A stretch of 64,000 nt of DNA from Phycisphaeraceae bacterium (GTDB lineage: Bacteria > Planctomycetota > Phycisphaerae > Phycisphaerales > Phycisphaeraceae): the NCBI GenBank assembly GCA_040222855.1, contig JAVKCD010000019.1, forward strand, positions 124,001 through 188,000, written 5' to 3'. A program made the position numbers and the translations under genes. This document shows, piece by piece, positions 35,633 through 45,625 of the stretch. Every line of letters begins with the position of its first letter. Within the stretch, counting starts at the first letter, position 1. The notes under the pieces were generated by a model. The model saw only the letters and a list, made by a program, of their open reading frames with translations, was not told the origin of the DNA and made no database searches.

Positions 35633-38600
35633 ATGCTTGAAAGCCTAAGACAGGCCTGGAAGAACACACGCCGAGGCGGACGCCTGCGACGCTCCAACCG
35701 CTGGCGTCGTCGCCTCGCTCTTTCTCTGCTCGCCATCATCCTCGCCCTCACAACCGCCGCCGCATGGATGCTCCACCCCGCCAACCTCACCCCCTCCATC
35801 ACCTCCGCCCTTCGCAACACCCTGGGCATCAACATACGTATCCAGCGTGCCTCGATTGACCTCACCAGCATGACCCTCCACATCGAGCAAATCCAACTCC
35901 TCAACACCACCCCTCAGGACAAACTCGACACCGCCGCGGTCGTCCCGCTCGCCCTCGTCCGACCCAACTGGATCGGTCTGATCACAGGCAGCAACCCCAT
36001 CGACACCGTCCTCCTCATCCGCCCGACCCTCCGCATCGTCGAGAATCAGGCCGATGGCGAACTCAACCTCGCACGACTCCTCCGCCTTGCACAGAAGCAA
36101 CGAGACACTCAGACCACACCTGGTCAACAGTCCGCACGAGAGCCAGTCGATCTTCCCACCGTCTACCTCCGCGCGGCCGAGATCCACTTCGCCTCCCGCG
36201 ATACCCAGGGCAACGTGACTGAACTGGCTCAGTACCCGCTCACCGGACACATGAAACCCCGAGGCTCCACCGGCTACCAGTTCATCCTCAAGCAGGCCAC
36301 CCGCACCAGCCGACCCGGCTTCATCCTCACCGGACGCTTCAACGCTGAAGAACCCTCCATCAACCTCGACCTCGAACGACTCGACCTCGAACAAGGCATC
36401 CGCTACGCCCTACCTCGCAACGCCAGAACCTGGTGGGACTCCCTCGATCCCCAAGGCGACGTCACCCGTGTCAGCCTGGGCGTCAGACAACTCCAAGACA
36501 CCTGGCAGGTCAACGCCCAGCTCATCCTCAATCAGGCCGCCATCACCCTCCCCTTCACCGACCAACGCCCACCACGTATGACAGGCGTCACAGGTCGCCT
36601 CGCCATCAACAACAATCAGCCCAGCATCGAACTCACCGGAAACATCGAAGGCATCCAGTACGCCATCGAAGCTACAGCCCAGTCACTCAGCCCCGACGCC
36701 TCTTTCACGATGACCGCGAAGACCGACCCCTTCGTCGTTCCCGATCGCCCCGACCTGATCTTCGCCCTGCCCCCCCAGGCCCGTGACCTCTACAACAACC
36801 TCGAACCCGCTGGCACCCTCGCGATCGAAACTACCCTGAATCGCGCTACACCTAATGGCCCAATCACCTATCGCGGAACCATCCACGCCATCGACGCCTC
36901 CATCCGATACTTCCGCTTCGCCTACCCGGTCCGCAACGTCCGCGGAACCGTCAAGTTCAGCCCCGAAGCCGTCGAACTCATCGGACTCACCGGCAATGGC
37001 GTCACCGGAGCCTTCATCGCCATCGACGGCCGCATCGCCCCCGTCGGACTCGACCCCGCCGTCAACATCAACGTCACCATCAACGACCTCCCCATCGACC
37101 ACCTGCTCTTCGAGGCCCTCAACGATGGGTCCGATCAGGCCGTCCAGATGTTCTTCGATCGAGAGCAATACGCCCGACTGCAATCCGAAGGCATCCTCGA
37201 TTCCCCGCCCCTCGAACCCGATCAGATCATCCCCCCCACCCTCGGCGGAACCATCGATGCCGACTTCACCCTCCGCCGCCCCGTCGGCCCCGACCAGCCT
37301 GCCATCACCACCACGGTCATCGACACCACAGGACTCCGAGCCCTCCAACGCCACTGGCCCTACCCCATCACATCACAACGCGGGACGTTCACCGTCTCAA
37401 ACAACTACGTCCGCATCGATGACCTCCACGTCACAGGACCCACCGGCGGGTCAGGTGTGATCAACGCCCAACTCCAACGCGAAGAAGAAACCGGACGACT
37501 CGATGGCGACGTCGTCATCACCCAGGCACAACTCCCCGTCGATCCTTACCTCCTTGCCACCATCCCGGGCACCGCCCGCAACATCGTCACCAACCTCGCG
37601 CCAACCGGAAACCTCGAAGGCAACGCCACCGTCTCACTCAAGATGGACGGAACCGCCTCCTTTGATGTCAACGCCAACGTCCTCAGCGCGTCTCTAACAC
37701 CCCACGGCGGCGACTACCGAATCCTCGATGTCAACGGCAGCTTTAGCGTGACCAACGAACAACTCACCATCCCCGCCATGACCGGCGACCACGCCGGTTC
37801 AACCCTCGCGGCCTCTGGCACCATCAACTGGGGCGACCCCGCTGGCCCCGCCATCATCGCCGATGTCAACGCGACCAACCTCACCATCGAGCCCGGCCTC
37901 ATCCACCTCATCCCGCCCGACACGACGCTCCGGCCCGCCGTCGAAACACTCTTCGACACCCACAAACCAACAGGCACCACCCACGCCCACCTCTCCGTCC
38001 GACGACAACCCGTCTCGGATGACCCCGGTATCAGCCTCGAACTCACGCCCTCACGACTCGCCTTCGACTTCAACGACCTGCGCTTCGACTCAAGCAACCT
38101 CACAGGCACCGCCACCATCAATACCTCCATCATCACCCTCAACCAGATCACCGCCGCCACCTCAGACGCCACCTTGACCCTCCATGGGACCTCCTCTCAC
38201 AACACCGACACCGCCAACCTCGACATCTCCGCCTCGGGCGGCGCCATCGACACCTCCATCCGCGCCTTGCTCCCTCCCGGCGCCGTCCGCTTCATCGACA
38301 ACTTCCAACTCACAGGCGGCTGGTCCGTCAACGCAACACTCAACCGAACCCCGCAAGCCAATCAACCCCATCCGATCACCACCTTCAAGGGCCGCATCGA
38401 CCTCGAAAAAGCCGCGTTCAACCCCGGCATCATCATCACCGATGCCTATGGCAGCGTTGACCTCGCCATCCGCGCCGACAACACCTCCGACTGGCCGCTG
38501 ATCGACCTCACCGCAGTCATCGCCCGTCTCCAGGCCACCAAACGAACTGTCGAATACGCCGCCCTCCAACTCTCCAACACCAAAAACCGCGAACGAATAG

Positions 38601-39370
38601 ATATCCCGATGCTTCGTGGTGCCCTCTACGACGGCAGCATCTCCGCAAATGGCTCGATCGAACTCACCGGCAGCACCGAATACCGCTTCAACCTAGATAT
38701 CGTCAACACCGACATCGACCGCTTCGCCGAACCCAAAGACCCCGCTCCACCGACCGACGCACAACGAGCCTGGGTCCAGCAAGCACTCGCCGCCAAACCC
38801 GATGACTTTGAAAGCCTCACCGCCCCGCCACCCATACCAGCCAGCGCCAACCCCGACAATTTCTCCGCCTCCCTCTCCCTCGCAGGCATCACCGGGCAGC
38901 CCGACTCCCGCATGGGTCGTGGCGAACTCCAAGCCGTCAAGATCAACCTGCTCGACCAACCCCTCTCACTCGCCGTGCTCCGCGCCTTCAACCTCACCCT
39001 GCCCAACCGACGACCTCTCGACACCGCCACCATGCGCTACCTCATCGACGGCGACCACGTCCGCTTCGATGGCGTCCAGTTCACAGCACCCGACTTTGCC
39101 ATCATCGGCGCTGGCAACATGAACTACGTCACCCGCGAAATCGATCTCGCCCTCTACTCTCGCTCGCGCACCGGCTCGACACTCGGACTCAACCGCGTGG
39201 TCGATACGCTCCGCGACCAGATCGCCGCCATCCGTGTGACCGGGACCGTCGAAGAGCCCCAGACCTCCGTCTCCTTCTTCCCCGGACTCCGCGACTCGCT
39301 CCAGAGCACCCTCGGACTCTCCAGCGTCCCCCCCTTCCTCGACCGCGTCTTCAATGACCCCCTGCCTTGA
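35633..39370 (+). CDS. AsmA/TamB-like envelope protein
   Basis: 1245 aa. A positively charged N-terminus precedes one membrane helix (~28-46), then ~1200 residues of beta-rich periplasmic sequence. The ending (GRGELQAVKINLLDQPLSL, DGVQFTAPDFAIIGAGNMN, then VTGTVEEPQTSVSF) is typical of AsmA/DUF3971-type proteins that form long grooves moving lipids or polysaccharide between membranes. It is the largest gene in the middle zone and lies convergent to the hydrolase gene. Function is inferred from fold class. Codon third positions are strongly C-biased. Confidence 0.88.
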   Translation: MLESLRQAWKNTRRGGRLRRSNRWRRRLALSLLAIILALTTAAAWMLHPANLTPSITSALRNTLGINIRIQRASIDLTSMTLHIEQIQLLNTTPQDKLDTAAVVPLALVRPNWIGLITGSNPIDTVLLIRPTLRIVENQADGELNLARLLRLAQKQRDTQTTPGQQSAREPVDLPTVYLRAAEIHFASRDTQGNVTELAQYPLTGHMKPRGSTGYQFILKQATRTSRPGFILTGRFNAEEPSINLDLERLDLEQGIRYALPRNARTWWDSLDPQGDVTRVSLGVRQLQDTWQVNAQLILNQAAITLPFTDQRPPRMTGVTGRLAINNNQPSIELTGNIEGIQYAIEATAQSLSPDASFTMTAKTDPFVVPDRPDLIFALPPQARDLYNNLEPAGTLAIETTLNRATPNGPITYRGTIHAIDASIRYFRFAYPVRNVRGTVKFSPEAVELIGLTGNGVTGAFIAIDGRIAPVGLDPAVNINVTINDLPIDHLLFEALNDGSDQAVQMFFDREQYARLQSEGILDSPPLEPDQIIPPTLGGTIDADFTLRRPVGPDQPAITTTVIDTTGLRALQRHWPYPITSQRGTFTVSNNYVRIDDLHVTGPTGGSGVINAQLQREEETGRLDGDVVITQAQLPVDPYLLATIPGTARNIVTNLAPTGNLEGNATVSLKMDGTASFDVNANVLSASLTPHGGDYRILDVNGSFSVTNEQLTIPAMTGDHAGSTLAASGTINWGDPAGPAIIADVNATNLTIEPGLIHLIPPDTTLRPAVETLFDTHKPTGTTHAHLSVRRQPVSDDPGISLELTPSRLAFDFNDLRFDSSNLTGTATINTSIITLNQITAATSDATLTLHGTSSHNTDTANLDISASGGAIDTSIRALLPPGAVRFIDNFQLTGGWSVNATLNRTPQANQPHPITTFKGRIDLEKAAFNPGIIITDAYGSVDLAIRADNTSDWPLIDLTAVIARLQATKRTVEYAALQLSNTKNRERIDIPMLRGALYDGSISANGSIELTGSTEYRFNLDIVNTDIDRFAEPKDPAPPTDAQRAWVQQALAAKPDDFESLTAPPPIPASANPDNFSASLSLAGITGQPDSRMGRGELQAVKINLLDQPLSLAVLRAFNLTLPNRRPLDTATMRYLIDGDHVRFDGVQFTAPDFAIIGAGNMNYVTREIDLALYSRSRTGSTLGLNRVVDTLRDQIAAIRVTGTVEEPQTSVSFFPGLRDSLQSTLGLSSVPPFLDRVFNDPLP

Positions 39371-39379
39371 CAACTTACC

Positions 39380-40276
39380 TCAGTCGCGAACCTTACTCAC
39401 CTCCAGCACGCGAGCCAGAAAACTCGTCGCTGCCTCCTCCGCCACTGGTCCGCCCTTGTAATAAAGCTCACTCGATACACCCGCTGCCTCACAGACCTGG
39501 TGAAGCGCCACGCCGTGCGAAGGGTGATGCAGCATCGCGCCCGGCGACGTGCGATCCGTGATCGAGAGTTCCGCCGCATAATCAAGACGTACCGCAGGGT
39601 CATCCGCAGTCACATGCGTGATCGGCGACGCCTCCGCCACCCGAACACGCATTACCTCATCCGTCAGCTCTTCCCCCTCCTGCTCCACCAGGTAACGCCA
39701 CGACCGCGTGTCTACCAGACGCCCCAACCCAAGACCGCGCCAGAACTCAGGGTCATACGAAACCTGCGCATCCTTTACCCACGCACCCGATACGCGCGAC
39801 GACTCCCGCAAAACCGGATCATCCGACAGCGAATCAGCGACATCGTCGTGCAGCGCAACCCACAGCGCGATCCCTGCCCCCGCCGAACTCCCCATCACCG
39901 CTATACGCTGTCCGTCTAACTCATAAGTCTCGGCATGCAGCCGCAAGTGCTGGATCGCCCGCGCACCATCAAGCATCGCCGCTGGCAATGGATCCGTCTT
40001 CACAAACCGATAGTTCACCGCCACCACGCTGATTCCCAACTCATGCAGCCTCGATACCAGCTTCGCACTCACGCCCGATTTATCGCCGCGAGCAAAGCCG
40101 CCGCCATGAAAGTAAACCAACACCGGGCTCAGACCCTCTCCACCCGGTGCCGGATACAGATCCAGTCGCTGTCGTTCTGCCGGGCCGTACGCCACGTCAA
40201 GCACTGGCTCGACACCCGCAAAAGCAACCGAGGACAACACCATCACTAAACTTAAGACCAACAAACACTTGACCAT
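39380..40276 (-). CDS. Secreted alpha/beta hydrolase (esterase-like)
   Basis: 298 aa from the ATG at 40276, 2 bases after bioD. The upstream frame extension lies inside bioD and was rejected. A signal peptide (LVLSLVMVLSSVAFA) is followed by the hormone-sensitive-lipase-like fold: oxyanion HGGGFARGD, nucleophile elbow GSSAGAG, and a terminal His in HHPSHGVALH. It is likely an exported carboxylesterase. The tight spacing suggests translation after bioD from one transcript, though a link to biotin is not evident. Confidence 0.85.
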   Translation of the reverse strand: MVKCLLVLSLVMVLSSVAFAGVEPVLDVAYGPAERQRLDLYPAPGGEGLSPVLVYFHGGGFARGDKSGVSAKLVSRLHELGISVVAVNYRFVKTDPLPAAMLDGARAIQHLRLHAETYELDGQRIAVMGSSAGAGIALWVALHDDVADSLSDDPVLRESSRVSGAWVKDAQVSYDPEFWRGLGLGRLVDTRSWRYLVEQEGEELTDEVMRVRVAEASPITHVTADDPAVRLDYAAELSITDRTSPGAMLHHPSHGVALHQVCEAAGVSSELYYKGGPVAEEAATSFLARVLEVSKVRD

Positions 40277-40278
40277 AC

Positions 40279-41040
40279 TCAAGCCTCTTGCCGCAACAAC
40301 ACCCGATCCAGATACTCTCCGAGCATCTCCGCCCACGCCTCATCTTTCCAAACCGGATCACACGTCGATACCCCGAGCCGCGCCACCACAGCGACACCCG
40401 TCATCCGCTCCAGCCATTCCCGATTCGTCGCCACCGATACATCATCAGTCATCACCTCGGCCCCATCATTCATCACGATCCCCGCCACCTCGATGTTCGC
40501 CACGCGCAAGCGCTCAATCGTCAGCGTCGTATGGTTCAAGGTCCCCAACCCGCTCCGCGCCACCACCAACGCCGGCAGCCCCACCGCCGCCATCAACGCC
40601 CATACCCGAGGCGACCCATCCGGCCCTAGCGGGACCTCCACACCCCCAGCCCCCTCCACCAGCACCACCTCATGCTCCCGCCGCACCCGATCCCACGCCC
40701 GACCAACCCGCCGCCAGTCCACCGCCTCGCCCAGCTCAGCCGCCGCGATCCCCGGCGCCAGCGCCGCCTCGTACACCACCGGACAGACACTCTCCGCATC
40801 CATCCCTGCCGCCTCCGCCAGCACCTCAGCATCCTCCGCCACCAGCATCCCATCGCGCCACACCGCCCCACTCGCCATCGGCTTGAACACCCCGACCGAC
40901 AAACCCCGCCCACGCAGCGCACGACACAAGGTAGCCGTCAACGCCGTCTTCCCCACCGCGGTATCGGTGCCCGTCACAAAAAAACCACGCCGACCCGCAC
41001 GCCAGTCCACATCCGTCCAAGGGGTCCCGCTCATACTCAT
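40279..41040 (-). CDS. bioD: ATP-dependent dethiobiotin synthetase
   Basis: 253 aa. The P-loop GTDTAVGKTALTA, the conserved FKPMASGA, and EGAGGVEVPL with LVVARSGLGTLNHT are signature stretches of BioD. It carboxylates diaminopelargonate in the penultimate step of biotin synthesis. No other bio gene is in view. It is third of four minus-strand genes in a tight row (small membrane protein A, B, bioD, esterase). Confidence 0.9.
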   Translation of the reverse strand: MSMSGTPWTDVDWRAGRRGFFVTGTDTAVGKTALTATLCRALRGRGLSVGVFKPMASGAVWRDGMLVAEDAEVLAEAAGMDAESVCPVVYEAALAPGIAAAELGEAVDWRRVGRAWDRVRREHEVVLVEGAGGVEVPLGPDGSPRVWALMAAVGLPALVVARSGLGTLNHTTLTIERLRVANIEVAGIVMNDGAEVMTDDVSVATNREWLERMTGVAVVARLGVSTCDPVWKDEAWAEMLGEYLDRVLLRQEA

Positions 41041-41065
41041 AGCTTAGAACATGCTGGGAACCAGA

Positions 41066-41308
41066 TCAGCATGCGTCGTTATCACCCTTACCGCCAGCAT
41101 TCAGAATCCTCTCGATCTCCTCCGCCGATGCCCCGCGCTCGATCAGACGTGCCTTCAGCGCAGCCTCTTCCCTGATCCGGATCGACCTGACCACCGCGGT
41201 GCTGATGATGTACACCACCCCCGCTCCGATTCCCAGCACAAACGCCAGATTGCCCGTGTCGTTCAGAAAACTCAAGTCAGGCCCTTGGGCCATCAGCATC
41301 ATCATCAC
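41066..41308 (-). CDS. Small membrane protein B, tandem paralogue
   Basis: 80 aa: one membrane helix (NLAFVLGIGAGVVYIISTAVV) followed by a basic/acidic helical tail (REEAALKARLIERGASAEEIERIL). The tail is nearly identical to that of the neighbour (REEAALKALMLERGASVEEIERVL) and has the SHOCT-like GAS-x-EEIERxL signature. It overlaps the neighbour by 4 bases and precedes bioD by 25. A tandem duplicate of unknown function. Confidence 0.75.
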   Translation of the reverse strand: MMMMLMAQGPDLSFLNDTGNLAFVLGIGAGVVYIISTAVVRSIRIREEAALKARLIERGASAEEIERILNAGGKGDNDAC

Positions 41309-41559
41309 GACTTCTCCTTTTCCCCAGCGGTCGCCCGCAACACCCGCTCGATCTCCTCCACCGACGCCCCTCGCTCCAGCATGAGTGCCTTCAACGCAGC
41401 CTCCTCACGCACGCGCGTCGATGCCACGACCGCCTTGGTAATCAGCGTCGTCAACACCACAGCCAGCGCAAACCCCATTCCCGCCAGTCCAAGCACAATC
41501 GGTACCGAGTCACCAGAAGAAAAACCAAACATTTGAGCAAGCACCAGCATCATGATCAC
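41305..41559 (-). CDS. Small membrane protein A, tandem paralogue
   Basis: 84 aa, with the same layout as its neighbour: a short N-terminus, a membrane helix (VPIVLGLAGMGFALAVVLTTLI), and the tail REEAALKALMLERGASVEEIERVL. The pair are clearly homologous. It is the first gene of the minus-strand row. The membrane helices themselves have diverged while the tail is conserved, suggesting that the cytosolic tail is the functional part. Confidence 0.75.
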   Translation of the reverse strand: MIMMLVLAQMFGFSSGDSVPIVLGLAGMGFALAVVLTTLITKAVVASTRVREEAALKALMLERGASVEEIERVLRATAGEKEKS

Positions 41560-41694
41560 CTCAATAGCAGAGTTCTGGCCCCGGATCGTCGCACACCACC
41601 TCGGTTTCTTGCAACCCCGCTAACCCTTTCTGCAGCCCGCCAACCCCCTCACCCGACCTTTCCCATAGATCAACCCCCGCCAGAGACCCCAACC

Positions 41695-41997
41695 ATGCCA
41701 CGACAAACCATGACCTTCGGCGACTGGAAAAAACGACTTGGCCCCGCCGTCCCCCTCGAACGCATCCCCGGCATGACCAGCCGATCCCCCAACCAGGTCG
41801 CCGCCGCCGTCCGCGAAGGCTCCCTGCGCGTCAACACCTTCCGCGGAGCCAACGGCCGCACCTACCAATGGGTCCGACTCGAAGACCTCCTTCGCTACCT
41901 CCAGACCGGACAACGAGCCCAGCCCAAGGTCACCCTCGAAGGCATGGCCCGCGCCTTCAAACAGATGGTCGGCGAAGAACCCCGTCGCTCCGCCTAA
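41695..41997 (+). CDS. Small helix-turn-helix/MerR-like DNA-binding protein
   Basis: 100 aa from the ATG at 41695, the first residue of a coherent sequence (MPRQTMTFGDWKKRLG). A central segment (SRSPNQVAAAVREGSLRVNT, then FRGANGRTYQWVRLEDLLRYL) looks like a winged helix-turn-helix of the excisionase/MerR type, where the RGANGRTYQWV part would be the wing and the last helix a dimer interface. No partner gene is adjacent. The upstream longer frame has no protein character. Confidence 0.7.
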   Translation: MPRQTMTFGDWKKRLGPAVPLERIPGMTSRSPNQVAAAVREGSLRVNTFRGANGRTYQWVRLEDLLRYLQTGQRAQPKVTLEGMARAFKQMVGEEPRRSA

Positions 41998-42013
41998 GTG
42001 CCGTACAAACCAG

Positions 42014-42056
42014 CAAAACAAAAGAAAATCGCCCGAATCCGTCAGGACCCGGGCGA
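42014..42056 (-). terminator. Rho-independent terminator for the 61-aa gene
   Basis: Stem TCGCCCG (42029-42035)/CGGGCGA (42050-42056) with an inner TCC/GGA pairing and a GTCA loop. On the minus strand the stem is followed by TTTTCTTTTGTTTT (complement of the A-run at 42014-42028), which makes a convincing intrinsic terminator. Confidence 0.75.
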
Positions 42057-42106
42057 CATACTAAGTCTTAAAAATGAACGACGAGCCAAACACTCGATGC
42101 GACGGC

Positions 42107-42292
42107 TTAACCCTGACCGTCGGCCTGCCGTTTACTCAAAAGGATCTGCTGCAGCGAACGCTCGATCTGATCCAACTCCCGCAGCACCACGCCTCGGCGT
42201 GAATCCGACACCACGGCAAGCTCCTCACACAACGCACGCCACCGAGCACGAAGAAGGCTGGGGCTTTCGCGGTCCGTCATGGCCCGTTCCAT
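42107..42292 (-). CDS. Small hypothetical protein, 61 aa
   Basis: A charged helical protein (ARWRALCEELAVVSDSRR, then ELDQIERSLQQILLSKRQ). The family is unknown. Support comes from flanking signals: GGAGG lies 5 bases before the ATG and a strong terminator follows the stop. It has the shape of a small dimerising coiled-coil protein. Confidence 0.6.
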   Translation of the reverse strand: MERAMTDRESPSLLRARWRALCEELAVVSDSRRGVVLRELDQIERSLQQILLSKRQADGQG

Positions 42293-42602
42293 CGACGCCT
42301 CCTCTCTGGGCTTCTACCCAGATTCACAGGAAATGAGAACCGGCTGCTCACACCCGACCCTACACCAGGCCGGAAACAACCACGCCACAACATAGCAAAG
42401 GCCAACCACCTTGTCACGCCTTTTCTCCCGGAAGTCCAGTCTTATCCATAACTTATGGTTTTCTAGAAGACTCTCGCGCAGATCTTGTATCACCCCGACA
42501 AAGCCACAGATCAAGCCTCACCAAGAGGTTAGAACAAATCATGGCGGGCTTTGTTTGGCAAAATCAAATGATCCGCCAGCTAACCCAAACCCCCGTCCAG
42601 AG
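42293..42602. other. Intergenic region between the 61-aa gene and acnA
   Basis: About 310 bases without a gene. It contains an AT-rich patch with a perfect 6-bp inverted repeat, CCATAA-c-TTATGG (42446-42458), overlapping TTATCCATA, one mismatch from a DnaA box. Nothing else in it is interpretable; the 61-aa gene's promoter must lie in the part nearest it. Confidence 0.4.
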
Positions 42603-42629
42603 AAAAAAAACCGCCCACGAAGGGACGGT
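42603..42629 (-). terminator. Rho-independent terminator of acnA
   Basis: On the minus strand: ACCG-t-CCC, loop TTCGT, GGG-CGGT, then eight Ts. It lies 30 bases after the aconitase stop. This is a strong intrinsic terminator and shows the gene's transcript ends here. Confidence 0.85.
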
Positions 42630-42658
42630 CAACAAGCTCATCATCACCGCAGCGAGCC

Positions 42659-45481
42659 TCACCCCTTCGCCATCTTCCGCAGCACCGTCTGGAGAATCCC
42701 GCCGTTCCGGTAGTACTCGATCTCCACCGGCGTATCGATCCGGCACACCGTCTCAAAACTCGTCACCCTCCCCGACGGATGCGTCGCCGTCACCTTCACC
42801 GTCTGCCGAGGCGTCAAACCATCATCCACTGGGATCGAAAACGTCTCCGTCCCATCCAGCCCCAGCGACTCATGAGTCGCACCATCCTTGAACACCAAAG
42901 GCAGCACACCCATCCCCACCAGATTCGACCGATGAATACGCTCGAAACTCGCCGCGATCACCGCCTTCACACCAAGTAGAAACGTCCCCTTCGCCGCCCA
43001 GTCACGCGACGAACCCATCCCGTAATCCTTACCCGCCAGCACCACCAGTGGCGTCCCCGCCTTCTGATAGTTCACCGCCGCGTCATAGATGTACGTCGCG
43101 TCCCTCCCCTTCGTAATCAAGCCATCGTGCTTGGTGAAATCCGTCGTCCATCCCCCCTCCGTACCCGGAGCCAACTGATTCCGCACCCGGATGTTCGCAA
43201 ACGTCCCGCGCGTCATCACCTGATCATTCCCACGCCGTGAACCATATGAGTTGTACATCGGCCGCGACACACCGTTCGCATCCAGATAGTCCGCAGCAGG
43301 CGTCCCCGTCTTGATCGCACCCGCCGGCGAAATATGGTCCGTCGTCACCGAATCCGCCAGCTTCGCCAGGCATCGCGCACCCTCGATCGCACCAATCTTC
43401 CCCGGCTCAGGCGACAACCCGCCAAAGAAAGGCGGAAGCCGCACATACGTCGACTTCTCATCCCACGAATACAACTCGCCCTCCGGCGCCTCAATCGTCT
43501 GCCAGGCATCCGAACCCGCGAACACGTCCGAGTACTGCTCCAGAAACTGCTCGCGCGTGACGTTCTTACTCACCACCTCAGCGATCTCCGCTTGAGATGG
43601 CCAGATGTCCTTGAGGTAAACCGACGACCCGCTCTCATCCTCCCCGATCGGATCATTCACCAGATCAACATCCACCGTCCCCGCGATCGCATAAGCCACC
43701 ACCAGAGGCGGGCTCGCCAGATAGTTCGCCTTCACATCCGGATTCACACGACCCTCAAAGTTTCGGTTCCCCGACAACACCGAGCAAGCCACCAGCTTGC
43801 CCTTGTTGATCCCCTCCGAGACCTCCTCCGGCAACGGTCCGGAGTTGCCAATACACGTCGTGCATCCATAACCCACCGTGTGGAAACCCAAAGACTCCAG
43901 GTCCTTCGTCAACCCCGCCCGATTCAGATAATCCGTCACCACCTTCGACCCCGGTGCCAGCGACGTCTTGACCCAAGGCTTGCGCTTCAAACCTCGCGCC
44001 GCCGCCTTCCGCGCCACCAACCCCGCCGCCAGCATCACCTCCGGATTCGACGTGTTCGTGCACGACGTAATCGCCGCGATCACCACCGCACCATCCTTCA
44101 GCGCAAACGTCTCCCCGCTATACGTCACCGACACCTCAGGCGACGCAGGAGCCTCGGCCACCGCCACGCCACCCTCGGCCTGCATCTCATCAGGCGTCGA
44201 GACCGCCGCACCCACCGCCGTCCGACCAAACGTCGCCGATAAATCCTGACGCCACTGATCCCGCATCGCCGACAACGCCACCCGATCCTGCGGACGCTTC
44301 GGCCCCGCCAACGCCGGCTCCACCGACCCCATATCCAACTCAAGCTCGTCGCTGTAGACAATCTTCTGCGTCTCATCACGCCACAGCTTCTGCTTCTTCG
44401 CATACAGCTCCACCGTCTCGATCAACGCCTCATCCCGACCCGACAGCCGCAGATAAGCAATCGTCTGCTCGTCGATCGGAAAGAACCCCATCGTCGCCCC
44501 ATACTCCGGCGCCATGTTCGCAATCGTCGCTCGATTCGCCAGCGGCATCTCCGCCAACCCCGGCCCGAAAAACTCAACAAACTTCCCGACCACCCCGTGC
44601 TCACGCAACATCTCCGTCACCCGCAACACCAGGTCCGTCGCCGTCGATCCCTCCGCGAGCTTCCCCGTCAGCTTCACACCCACCACCTCAGGCAGCAGCA
44701 TGTAAATCGGCTGACCCAGCATCACCGCCTCCGCCTCAATCCCGCCAACACCCCAACCCACAACCCCCAATCCATTGATCATCGTCGTGTGCGAGTCCGT
44801 CCCCACCAACGAATCCGGATACAGCACACCCTCGGACCCGGCAGCGGAGGGGGCGTCCCAGACCACCTTCGCCAGGTACTCAAGATTCACCTGATGCACG
44901 ATCCCCGTCGCCGGCGGAACCACCCGGAAGTTATCAAACGCATCCTGACCCCACTTCAAAAACTGATAACGCTCATTATTCCGCTCAAACTCGTGGTTCG
45001 AGTTGATCGTCAACGCCACATCACTCGCAAACGCATCCACCTGCACCGAGTGATCAATCACCAGATCACAAGGCACCAGCGGGTTCACCTTCGCCGCCAT
45101 CGACGCATCACCCGTCATCGCCACGATCGCATCACGCATCGCCGCCAAGTCCACCACAGCCGGCACACCCGTAAAGTCCTGCAACACCACCCGACCCGGC
45201 ATGAACGGGATCTCCACCTCACCCACCGACTTCGCGTCATACGACGCAATCGCCCGCACATGCTCCTCCGTCACCACAAACCCATCCAGATTCCGCAGCG
45301 CCGACTCCAACAACACCCGGATGCTGTACGGCAGCGACTCAATCGACCCCACCGACTCCAGCCGATACACCGCCCGACGACCCAAAGGCGTCTCCATCAC
45401 CTCGCGAGCACCAAACGGATCAAGGCTGGACATCCACAAGCTCCTGTCATCAAAAGAGTTAACATCAACAACCCGCCACAC
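42659..45481 (-). CDS. acnA: Aconitate hydratase A
   Basis: 940 aa, the TCA-cycle enzyme isomerising citrate and isocitrate. Iron-sulfur ligands are visible in [14 protein letters not shown] and [15 protein letters not shown]. Other signatures: [30 protein letters not shown], and the swivel-domain loop [16 protein letters not shown]. Length matches the AcnA/IRP-type family, so an RNA-binding apo-form is possible as in other bacteria. It stands alone, with its own terminator. Third codon positions are G-biased because the plus strand is C-rich here. Confidence 0.96.
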   Translation of the reverse strand: MWRVVDVNSFDDRSLWMSSLDPFGAREVMETPLGRRAVYRLESVGSIESLPYSIRVLLESALRNLDGFVVTEEHVRAIASYDAKSVGEVEIPFMPGRVVLQDFTGVPAVVDLAAMRDAIVAMTGDASMAAKVNPLVPCDLVIDHSVQVDAFASDVALTINSNHEFERNNERYQFLKWGQDAFDNFRVVPPATGIVHQVNLEYLAKVVWDAPSAAGSEGVLYPDSLVGTDSHTTMINGLGVVGWGVGGIEAEAVMLGQPIYMLLPEVVGVKLTGKLAEGSTATDLVLRVTEMLREHGVVGKFVEFFGPGLAEMPLANRATIANMAPEYGATMGFFPIDEQTIAYLRLSGRDEALIETVELYAKKQKLWRDETQKIVYSDELELDMGSVEPALAGPKRPQDRVALSAMRDQWRQDLSATFGRTAVGAAVSTPDEMQAEGGVAVAEAPASPEVSVTYSGETFALKDGAVVIAAITSCTNTSNPEVMLAAGLVARKAAARGLKRKPWVKTSLAPGSKVVTDYLNRAGLTKDLESLGFHTVGYGCTTCIGNSGPLPEEVSEGINKGKLVACSVLSGNRNFEGRVNPDVKANYLASPPLVVAYAIAGTVDVDLVNDPIGEDESGSSVYLKDIWPSQAEIAEVVSKNVTREQFLEQYSDVFAGSDAWQTIEAPEGELYSWDEKSTYVRLPPFFGGLSPEPGKIGAIEGARCLAKLADSVTTDHISPAGAIKTGTPAADYLDANGVSRPMYNSYGSRRGNDQVMTRGTFANIRVRNQLAPGTEGGWTTDFTKHDGLITKGRDATYIYDAAVNYQKAGTPLVVLAGKDYGMGSSRDWAAKGTFLLGVKAVIAASFERIHRSNLVGMGVLPLVFKDGATHESLGLDGTETFSIPVDDGLTPRQTVKVTATHPSGRVTSFETVCRIDTPVEIEYYRNGGILQTVLRKMAKG

Positions 45482-45587
45482 TGGCGAACCCCATCACCAC
45501 CCCGATGCTATCACACCACCACCCCCACCTTCAAAAACACACCACGCCATCCGTCACCAGATACCAACCACCGACCGTGCCGTGTGC

Positions 45588-45607
45588 CACGCATCTTCAG
45601 ATGCGTG
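45588..45607. repeat. Palindromic hairpin between acnA and FkbM gene (REP-like)
   Basis: CACGCATC-TTCA-GATGCGTG is a perfect 8-bp stem with a 4-base loop, preceded by CCGTGCCGTGTGC. It lies just past the FkbM stop on the minus strand, without a T-run. The same lead-in followed by a hairpin is a pattern seen in repeats of other planctomycete genomes (recollection only). It may be a REP-type element or a simple transcript-end hairpin. Confidence 0.45.
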
Positions 45608-45625
45608 CTCTAGCCACCACCAACC

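Noticed and set aside
42441-42458. DnaA-box-like TTATCCATA in an AT-rich gap as an origin
   Set aside because: Single site with one mismatch and no clustered boxes; not at the skew switch.
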